From Steinernema hermaphroditum (Eukaryota; Nematoda; Chromadorea; Rhabditida; Steinernematidae), in contig CM059623.1 in the NCBI GenBank assembly GCA_030435675.1, positions 4,490,012 through 4,554,011 on the forward strand: a DNA stretch of 64,000 bases. The letters run 5' to 3'. A program made the position numbers and the translations under genes. Of the stretch, positions 47,677-56,501 are shown piece by piece; position 1 is the first letter of the stretch; each line of letters opens with the position of its first letter. The notes under the pieces are model-generated. The model saw nothing but the letters and a program-made list of their open reading frames with translations. It was not told the origin of the DNA and ran no database searches.

Positions 47677-48815
47677 CACATAAAAAACGAAAACACAACA
47701 ACAAGAGCGGAGATGAAACGGTGCAAATGGACATTTGTAGACGTGCTCATAAAAGGGTCATAGGAAGGACGTTTCTGGTTGTGGCGACGACCGGCGCCCA
47801 CTTTTGAGCTCAACGCGGAGAGTGACATCAGATTGCGGCACGAGGAGGGGAGCTGATCGGTGATGCCGAGTTGGCCATAGAGCTGTTCGAAGCTGGTGAA
47901 GCCGACGGTGATGAACTTGAGCATCATCTGCGCGGCGGCGTCGCCGCACCCCGTACGCGTCACGGGCTCAATGCAGCGGATCATAGCCTCTAGGTCTCTG
48001 AATCGGATTCTGAGTCGTTTGGGAGGGGAGGGGCGACGGACTTGCACAGATTCCCGAACCGGGAGCGGATGTTGTGCTGCTCGCGGTTGATGATGGACTC
48101 AGAGAAGAGATTCGAGCTGATGAGGGACTGGTTGACAGAGTTCTGGCACTGGGACATCGCCAACGGTTCGTATCTGAGAATAGCGTTTAGGAAGGATTGC
48201 CGAAAGGAAGTGGACACTTGTTCGACTTGAAAAGACAAAAATTAAGCCTTTGGCAGGTTACTCATCTCAAGCTACAATTCCCTCAAAGCACAAGTCCCTT
48301 TTTAGATTTTTTTAGATTTATTTTTCGTCCAACTCCTTCGTCTATTGCCTAAAACATCTAACTCCGCCAGAACCCCTTCTCCTCCACTACAAGCCCCTTC
48401 TTTACGACTTTATCTCACGCTCCCATCGACTCCACTTGAATAATTAATCTCTTGAACTCACTGAGCGAGACAAGGAAGATTGCCGAAGAACTCTGAAATA
48501 CGGCCTTCTTACCTCTACACAAGGAACGCCCACCACCTACCCTCTTTGCTATCGACGCAGATGAATCGGAGTCCCGCGTAGGTCTGCCTGATGCGCACGC
48601 TGTTCTCTGACTTCGGTTCGCAGTCCTCGAGGCATCTATCGACCGACTCGTAGGCGCTGAGAGGTAGAAATGACCGAGCGTTAAGCTGATTAATCTCACT
48701 TGCAAATGCTACTGAACGAGTCCTGCGTGATATGTTTGTTCTGAGAGACGTGCAGCAGTTGTGACCAACTCAGCTGGCCGAACTTCTCGTTCCGATTCAG
48801 TGGAGTGCTTTCCAT
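47676..48815 (-). CDS. DUF19-like Cys-rich extracellular protein, probable GPI tail
   Basis: Exons on the minus strand are 48815-48700, 48656-48541, 48492-48462, 48173-48042 and 47997-47676, summing to 717 nt (238 aa). Cysteines follow the nematode DUF19 (T20D4.11-like) pattern: ICN, CLEDC, FICVDSKE, LPCLA, SQCQNS, GNLCKDLEAMIRCIEPV, TGCGDAAAQMM, SSCRNL. The last 16 residues (LHRFISALVVVFSFFM) are a hydrophobic tail like a GPI signal. No signal peptide is seen at this ATG, which lies 3 bp after a CCTTCAG acceptor. Either an upstream exon encodes it or the start is trans-spliced and the protein lacks one. Confidence 0.65.
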
Positions 48816-51800
48816 CACCTGAAGGCAGATGGGATGAGATGGAACGGTACAGAGCTGTCTTTGAGGTAGAACAAAGCTATGTAGTCTCTGCAGAACTAGA
48901 TCTTTTCCAGCTTTATCAAATCTAGTGAAACTACTGAAATGATTCTACTGAAATCTCTTTGATAATTGGATTTATAAAGCTTATAAAAATGGAGGAAAAT
49001 ATAAAAACCGACGGAAGATGACAATGTGAAAAAACTAAGATATGCGATTTCCTTTTGTTTCCCATTCATAATCTGAAGAGATAGTTAAACAAACTGAGCA
49101 ATTCCATACTTTGGGTTCTTGATAAAACTGTCCTTAGGAAAGCCCATCTTTTGGTCGCCAATCATTAATCATTCAATTGTTTGCGGTATAGCGCTTCCAA
49201 GACAACGCCTCTAGATATGAATCTGCTATTAATAATCTGCAAGCTCAGCTCAAATGCATAATTGCAACTTGCAAATTTACGATCATCATCTTAATCGTAA
49301 GTGACATTTATGGATTTATGGGAAAGTAGTGAAGGGGCTGCCACCCACAATCGGAAACGGGTCAGAATTCGCTGAGGACAACGAGTTGAGGTTGAGGTAA
49401 TCATTGCGCCAACAACGAAAGAATACAGCAATTTGAGAAATATTACGTTAAAAGTGGTATAGTATACACAGGGGCATGCTAACGAGAAAGACTGTTTTTC
49501 TTCTGCAGATAGGCATTTAGACATATGAGGCTCTCAGGCTCTCAAGTTGGTCGTACTTTCAGTAAAACTGTCTGCAAACGACCGGTCCGCCTCTCCCGTG
49601 TCCCCTAAAATGGAAGCTGAAGAGACAGACAGTCTAATGTCTAAAGAAACTGTTTTACGAAACAGATAACCGCAGACTGTCTACACAATTCTCGAATAGT
49701 CGTCCAGAAGTGACTCCAGAACCAATCGATCAGAAAAAAATGTGACGTGATTGAGTGCTTACATCGCTTTCCGGAAATGTTCTTCGGGACCGCCGGAGAC
49801 ACAGAGACAACATCATATCCTCTTTCCTGTCTGCTCTCTTCTTCCGTTCCCCTGGCACTCTCAGCGTTTATAAATGTGACTTCCGAGGTTTAGAGATCGC
49901 ACCCACGCCTACATTTCCAGCTCGTTGCGCACTCAAAAAGCGAAAAAAAGGGCGACTTTTCCCTTTATGTTGTTACGTAAAGGGGGTATTTCCCGCTTTC
50001 AATCCTTTCAATGGATGCTTTTAAGGGATCTCACATAGATCGCTGGTACGCGTTAACGAAATCCCGACGTTATCTTCGAAAGGACACTCAAAAATATCTC
50101 CATAGCAAGACCAGATCATTAGGAAATATTTCACATAGGCACGAACATCAAAATATAGCCAAAATTCTAGGATTTCCTATGTTCATAATCAAGCTTATGG
50201 ATTGGAACTTACAAGTTGCATTTGAGCAATACAAGGTTCGATGCAATCACTGGCCAAATAGGACGTCATCACCTTCGAAAACAGACCTAAACCCTCGTGG
50301 ATTACGGTAGTCGGCGGCGGAAACCCACCGAAAATTATAAAAGTAGAATACATCGCAGCCGTCAACCTATCATTAGAAAGTGCAGCAAAGCTTTTAGCGA
50401 CCAATTACGCGCCTTTTCTCTCGACGGGGCGGGACGCGCGCGCCTAAGAGCTCCGGAGAAGAAGAAGTCACATTCGTCTTCGCGAAGTGTCAATTATGCC
50501 GCAGGCAAATATGATCGCGGCACTCGGCGCCCCACCAAGGCGGCCTTTTATGGCCCTTTGGAGAGTTTTCTTGATTTGCAACACGTCGGCCGGGGACCGC
50601 TCCGACGGCGACGGCGATTTGACGCACAAACAGAAGAAGCGACGATGACCACAGCTGTGCCGAACGGGAACCGTTTAACGCCACAATGGACATGTAAATG
50701 AGAGGAGACATTCCGGTCGTTATGCGCTACAGCGACCCCGGGGGAGGCGCCGTTTGTCATTTTCCGGTTGTGCACAGTTTGGAGGCAGCGGGCCGAAGTC
50801 GAGATCTGCACTTTTAGAGAGGGTTTGAAGACAATTCTTTCGGAGAGACGATGAAGAGAAGCAATGAAGTGTTCCTTTTCGATCGAGATTAAATTTTGGG
50901 TGGAAGTAGATCCAGTCGAATAAAACCAAACATAAAAAAGAGTAGCTTCCCAGTACCACATGAATTTCTTTTTTTCTGGCTTTTTCATTTGTGTCGGTAG
51001 TGAAATTTTGGAAAGATTTTGTCATAATTCGACGGAACGGAAAGTCGCCCTTCGCCATTTCAGCAGCCCCGTCTCGCAAGTTTAATGTGGATGACATCTG
51101 ACCAAGTGGGACACATATAAAGTTAATCGAGTTCAGGATCTTGCTTCCGTTATAGATGACATTCAAAGCGGCTGTTGGCACAACTTTCACAAGCCTTTCA
51201 AGCATAAAGTGAAAATCATACCTCCTTCACTCTAGAAGTGCTTTGGCCAGAGTGTTGTAACTCCCGATTGCTGCTATATTTAGCATGCATTGTGCATAAA
51301 TTGATCTGATTTGAAGAAAATACCTCCGTTCTGAGCTATGCATGTGTATCCCTATTGTCCACGTGAGAGAAGGAAGTGGTCCACAAATTCCGTCATGAGT
51401 CTGTTATGCGTTTCTGTTGGGTTTTCCCATTCTACGAAACACCAGTAACATCAAAGGTCGCTTCATGTGGCTGTGGGTTTTTACGATTTATCTTCCCGAA
51501 TCAACGGCTTACGTCTCATATATGCACAAAGAAGAACAGAGTCACACCGTGGTCGCTGATTTTCTTCTGATTTCGGTGGAGCAGACGAGTCCGAATAGAA
51601 TGCAGCGTTCCCATTAGTTTGCATGGGCATCGAAGTTGTGAAGAGCTGATTTCGGAAGTGGAATAGCGGTGGAGCACAGCCAACGGAGCGGGGAGCCATC
51701 ATCAGTTCGGCTGGCGGCGCGGACTTCGGAGTTACAGCACTTCTTCGGCTTCTCTGGCGGCGCTGGTAGAGTCGGGCATTCGTGACCCGACCGATCGCTG

Positions 51801-51840
51801 GGGCACAAATGAAAGACCGTGGCTGTGGGAGGACGTTTAT
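48816..51840. other. Repeat-rich intergenic region
   Basis: No intact gene was recognised. AGACAGTCT motifs cluster at about 49560-49690. The minus strand at about 51810-51590 encodes a degraded relative of the zinc-finger sequence at 27.5 kb. The 161 aa minus frame at 50720-51205 has no support. Confidence 0.35.
49560..49690. promoter_or_regulatory. Intergenic cluster of AGACAGTCT motifs
   Basis: Three matches lie within 130 bp: AAACTGTCTGCAAACG, AGACAGACAGTCTAATGTC and GCAGACTGTCTACAC, in both orientations. They resemble the U4 upstream element. No adjacent RNA gene was recognised. Confidence 0.35.
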
Positions 51841-51951
51841 TTCTTTATTTATTGGACACAAAAAAGTATGCCCTTTTGCCAAGAGTTTTGTTAATCTGAC
51901 TATAACGATGTTCTTTTTCGGTCACTGTTCGACCGGTGCCGTCGTGTTGTT

Positions 51952-52569
51952 CTAGATCTTGTACGCAGTGCGAACATAGGCGTTGTTGGGCTCGGAGATG
52001 ACTATCCAGCGGCCTTTTTCCTTTGTTGGACAACCGTTCTGTACGAACTGTTTAGTGGGGTTTGTCAGTACATCATTCATCTTTTTGAGATAGTCTTCCA
52101 CAGACATACTCTTCGGATGACCATGTTTCGCGTAGTGGGCGCAGAAACAAAGCATTCCGTTGAAGAATGCATCGTTTGGATGACCAAAACTGTACCAAAA
52201 GAGATCAGCCGCAGCCGCATACCCTTTGTAATCCGCTATTATCGCCGGAAGCAGAGAGAGTTCCATCTGCTTCAGCCGATTCTCGGTCAGCCGGTTCGCT
52301 CCCCTTTGCGTCAGCGCGATCCTCAAGTAAGCGTAAGCGTAGCGCCAGTTGTGTGCTGTGCTGGTCGGACGGTGAACGATGTCGCCAAATGCGCACGCCT
52401 CTCGATGCACTTCGTCCGTCCACCGACGGATCGTTTTGTTCCAAAGTGCGGGCGCAGCGTTCACTTCTTTCTGGATTCCACGACGTTCCTGTGCAGATGC
52501 GTTCGCAAACGGACGTCCCTTCAGATCGCTTTGTTGAACACGGTGTGTTGTTCCGTTCATTGTTGGCAT
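51952..52569 (-). CDS. Single-exon unrecognised protein, 205 aa
   Basis: The frame opens MPTMNGTTHRVQQSDLKGRP and ends NNAYVRTAYKI. It is mostly alpha-helical in composition, with Trp and Tyr scattered (YAYAYLRIALTQRGANRL, DLFWYSFGHPNDAFFNGM). There is no signal peptide, membrane segment or known domain. AATAAATAAAGAAATAAA lies about 110 bp after the stop, which supports a transcribed gene. It sits alone in a repeat-rich region and may be a lineage-specific gene. I do not recognise it. Confidence 0.5.
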   Translation of the reverse strand: MPTMNGTTHRVQQSDLKGRPFANASAQERRGIQKEVNAAPALWNKTIRRWTDEVHREACAFGDIVHRPTSTAHNWRYAYAYLRIALTQRGANRLTENRLKQMELSLLPAIIADYKGYAAAADLFWYSFGHPNDAFFNGMLCFCAHYAKHGHPKSMSVEDYLKKMNDVLTNPTKQFVQNGCPTKEKGRWIVISEPNNAYVRTAYKI

Positions 52570-53276
52570 GATTCGAAATTCCTGTCAGCCGATCCATTTT
52601 TGTGCGGCGAACAGTCACTTTTCCAGCACACCCCTTTTTGCGTACTGTGGCGAGTTAAATTGTTTCGCGCGGCGCTCGTCGTGCACTTTCATCGTCGTTC
52701 CATGGTCGCCCCGTCGCGTGTAAATTGGCGAGTTTACAACGCGATGGTAGTCGTCTAAAAAGTACAATAGTGCATACGGATAACGGACTCACAGTGGAAG
52801 AGAACCCGCGTCGTCCACCCGTAGATCGGTCGCTCTAAGCACTCGACCACACGTCCACGAGAGCGACATGCGTTCATCCCTCTTACGTCGTCAAACGTTT
52901 CTGCCGACATTTTTGTGACTGACGGTTTTCGAATAAAACGAGATGAAAGGGCCATTTGACAGCATCGCCTGTGTCATTCCGGTCGCCTCGAATCGTTTTG
53001 GAGTTGTCACCGTTTTGTGGTGAATCGATGGTAATCCATGGAATCACCGAATCCGACGCCTAGTTAAACCTGGAACAGAAGAGCGGTCTCGAGATCAAAA
53101 CGCAATTCTAGAGACATGGTAAAATAGATGTTCGTATCAAATATGCCCACTGATATGACACAGGCGGCGCGTGTCCTTATCGCATGTTACAAAGAGTTGT
53201 TGTCTTGCATATCGTGCGCGATGGTACGTACCACAGTACGTACCATCACAGCGTAGAAGAAACGAAAAGTGTCTAA
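52570..53276. other. Intergenic region
   Basis: No gene was recognised. A perfect 10 bp hairpin (ATGGTACGTA, loop CCACAG) lies at 53221-53246. Confidence 0.35.
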
Positions 53277-53459
53277 CAAGGGAATGTTGCCAAGTGCCCG
53301 ACGAGGATCGGGATGAGATATGGTGGGGGTGATAGAGCTTAGTGTGGGCAGTCATGCGCACACCGAATCCCGTGCCCTCAGTCAAGGTTCACTATCTAAA
53401 CACCCATCGAAAGTTAGGCCCATACGAATATAGTCGACTTCGGCAGCTATGATGTGAAC

Positions 53460-53530
53460 GGGTGTATGGCCGAACTGGATAGTGCCTTGGCCGACATTTT
53501 TGTGGTTCAGGTTCGACTTCGCTCCAGCCC
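53460..53530 (+). other. tRNA-like segment in left arm
   Basis: GGGTGTATGGCCGAACTGG, then GGTTCAGGTTCGACTTC and CCAGCCC followed by a T run. A and B box spacing is tRNA-like, but the stems are imperfect. Probably a SINE or tRNA relic. Confidence 0.45.
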
Positions 53531-54233
53531 ATATTTTTTTTTCTCGCTTCTCCAACATATTTAAATTTGTTTGCTTCCTCGCACTCAATCCTATCCTAGC
53601 TTCAGTTATGAATGCTAGCAATATTTTGCTTCCTCATACAAAGGTACGGTAAAACATGTAAAGCTAAGATCGACGGGAGAGTAGGAGCAAGCGATAGGCC
53701 TAGGTGAGTATATAAACTGTGCAAAAAAATCAGCTGCCCATATGCGCTCTATGTCCATCAAAAAACGATTCGGTATTCTTTCCAAGCAACTGGAAATCCG
53801 TTTCCCACCGGTGATTCCCAATTGCCAAACTAAGATACTTGAGGTATACCTGATAGGTGGACAGTGATCTGTCGGACCGTTATCCTAGGGAAAATGTATG
53901 AGCACTTTGCAACCACAACAAAATTGGGAGCTTACGTATACACTTGGTCATTTGGGAATCACCGGTGAGAAACGAATGTGACATCGATGAGAAAGGACGC
54001 CGCATCTCTTTTTGACGGACTTAAAGCGCATATGGGCAGCTGATTTTTTGCACACTTTGTATACTCACATAGACCTACCGTTTGCCCCTAATCTCGCGTC
54101 GATCTTAGCCTTACATGTTTTACCATACCTTTGTAAGGAGGAGCTAACTATTGCTAGCATTCATAACTGAAGCTGGGATAGGATTGAAGCAAACAAATTT
54201 AAATATGTTGGAGAAGCGAGGAGAAAAGATATG

Positions 54234-54303
54234 GGCCGGAGCGGAGTCGAACCTGAACCATAAAAATGTCGGCCAAGGCACTATCTAGTTCGGCCATACA
54301 CCC
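54234..54303 (-). other. tRNA-like segment in right arm
   Basis: This inverted counterpart has a perfect B box (GGTTCGACTCC) and the same A box region (TGGCCGAACTAG). The anticodon arm is not convincing. Confidence 0.45.
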
Positions 54304-55134
54304 GTTCTCATCAACATTGACGAAGTTGACTATATTCGTATGGGCCTAACTTTCGATGGGTGTTTAGGTAGTGAACCTTGATTGAGGGCACGGGATTCGG
54401 TGTGCGCATGACTGCCCACACCAAGCTCTATCACCCCCACCATATCTCATCCCGATCCTCGTCGGGCACTTGGCAACATTCCCTTGTAAGGGAAATTACT
54501 GTGCTAAGGAGAAAGTGCTTGCGATTTTATAAATCCTTTTATTGGAGTGTTTCCGGCTTGGATTGGAGCCGGCTCCAGCTCAGGTTGCAACCCTGGGTAC
54601 CAATCGTAATATAAACCGAAAAAAGTCAGGATCGGAAAAGTGCCGAGACTCTCTGCGATGTTTTGAGTGTCCCAGGTTTAATTCAAGCGAAAATTAATGA
54701 GAATTCGAGAATCCTTAACCACGAAAAACGTGCGTTTTTTCGTTCATTTTGAGGATTCTCGAATAAAATCGAGGCTGAAAGCGAACGAAGAAAATGAGAC
54801 GTTTATCGCCAAACATCAACGACACAAATTGGCACACGGCGAACGAAGTTTGGGTTCGCATCGGTTCCTAAACGCTATCATATACGATTGTTTCATCATC
54901 GTTCACGAAATTGCCAAGCATCAAGGACCACAATGTAGGATTCTTATCTTGAAAAGAAGGAGGGGTCTTCTAATTAGCATTATCTCTTGGAGCCACCTCG
55001 TGGATGGCACTGCAAATTGGATAAAACGTCGCCACAAAGAGCTTGATCGTCATTCACTATAAGGTGCTCCGACGACTGCTACCTCTACAGTACCTTTCAG
55101 AATCAGCTACGAGTTCGAACAAGGCCCTCAAACC

Positions 55135-55993
55135 ATGGGATACAACATCCCCTTGGTACAAATCGATAATGGTAAGTTTGATTTGAAGAAGGTCTTACCT
55201 TTCTTTTCCACGTTTTTGGAACGAACCCAGCTAACGTATTCAACTTCTTGACTATTTTAGAAAAGCTCGGCCGATTCATGAGTGGACTGTCAGCCGATCA
55301 GACGCTTCTTGTTTTCCTCTGGGGCTTCCCAGCAAGAGACACCGTCTATCTCCGATGCGCCAAAATCCCGAAAGCGAACATCGGACGGTCCTTTTCACAC
55401 AAAAATTCGCTACTTGGACATTCGATTTAGAGCACATCTTTTCCGCATCTGACACGTTGTCTGCAAAGCGCACACCTAAGACCGAGGAACAGACCATCCC
55501 TGCATCTAGCGATCCCCCAGCCGATGACGGCGCCTCTGGTAGCCCAGATTCTGACGGACGCATTAAACGTTTGAATAATCTACAAGACCGTCTTTCCAAG
55601 GCCACAAATGAGTGGAAGAAGATGGACAACTTCCGAGAGAGAGGCTTCGCCGAAGCGCGAACGAGTGTGAACAAGGAAGTTCGCGGTCCTGATGGCCGTT
55701 CGATCATCAAGTGCTTTGTCTGTCAGGGGAAACACTACACGAACAGTTGCTACGAGTACGCGTCCTACGGACAGAGGATTGACCGATGCTTCCAGTTAGG
55801 ATTGTGTGGATACTGTGTCACGAAGAAGCACAGGGGCAACTGTCGTTCGGAGCTCTTTTGTCGCGCCTGTGAGGGAGCTCACTCTACCGCAATGTGCACC
55901 CGATATCAGGAGTTGAAGATCGAAATCAAGAAACTAGAGGGCCATGTCGAATACGAAGAGCGCCGATGCACGAAGAAGAATGTTAGACGTTAG
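55135..55993 (+). pseudogene. Gag-like zinc-knuckle gene, copy 1 (one-base frameshift)
   Basis: Exons 55135-55171, 55261-55387 and 55431-55993 align with the intact copy at 62131. Exon 1 reads MGYNIPLVQIDNG. Exon 2 opens EKLGRFMSGLSADQTLL and must shift frame by one base near 55310 to continue as SGASQQETPSISDAPKSRKR. Exon 3 carries three zinc knuckles: CFVCQGKHYTNSC, CGYCVTKKHRGNC and CRACEGAHSTAMC, with the spacing of Bel/Pao-type gag. Residue 6 is Pro, so the myristoylation site of the other copies is lost. The exon sum is one short of a multiple of three, supporting a real frameshift. Confidence 0.65.
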
Positions 55994-56501
55994 TTGTCAG
56001 CGACCTACGCGCTAATTGAATTAAGGAAGGCGGTGAATTCTTCAGTTGCCTCTTATGTATTTCAACATGTCTCTTCTTGATGTTGATCATCCAGTTTGTG
56101 TTTTATCAAATGTGCATGAGGTGTATAAATGTGTACTCCAAAAGTGCGTCTGAATGGTGACGTTTGCCGGAAAGTATATTGAACGGGTGATTTGCACGGA
56201 GAGGCTATCATCCAGGAACATCGACAGATGCAAAGCTGGATGCCGTTGACAAGAACTTCTAGCTTTCGACTGACGTTCGTATAAGAGAGTGCTCGTTACA
56301 ATAAAGAATATACATAACACCGGCCGATTCCACTTTAATTTACAGAAGTGCTTTCAAATCTGTAGGCAGATGTTCTCAAATTGTCGAAAGTTAGCGTGTG
56401 ACTGTCAGGGATAGGACAACAACTCGGTACGAGAACGAATTCGCCCTCCCAAATAAAAGATCTCCACAGTGGATGCATGCAACTGACAGATTTTATCCCA
56501 A
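55994..56501. other. Intergenic region
   Basis: No gene was recognised between the gag-like pseudogene and the transporter 3' end. Confidence 0.4.

Larger units (their letters stand above)
53277..54490. mobile_element. Large palindromic element (about 1.2 kb) with tRNA-like segments
   Basis: The left arm (53277 to about 53820) and right arm (about 53957-54490) are inverted copies. They begin AAGGGAATGTTGCCAAGTGC and end near the shared ACCGGTGATTCCCA, with about 135 bp between them. Each arm holds a tRNA-like segment with an A box (TGGCCGAACTGG) and B box (GGTTCGACTCC in the right arm, GGTTCGACTTC in the left). The arms differ by scattered substitutions and small indels, so the palindrome is old. 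No protein is encoded. Confidence 0.7.

Noticed and set aside
50720..51205. 161 aa minus-strand open frame
   Set aside because: Composition is random-like, there is no poly(A) or splice support, and it overlaps another frame; not enough to call a gene.
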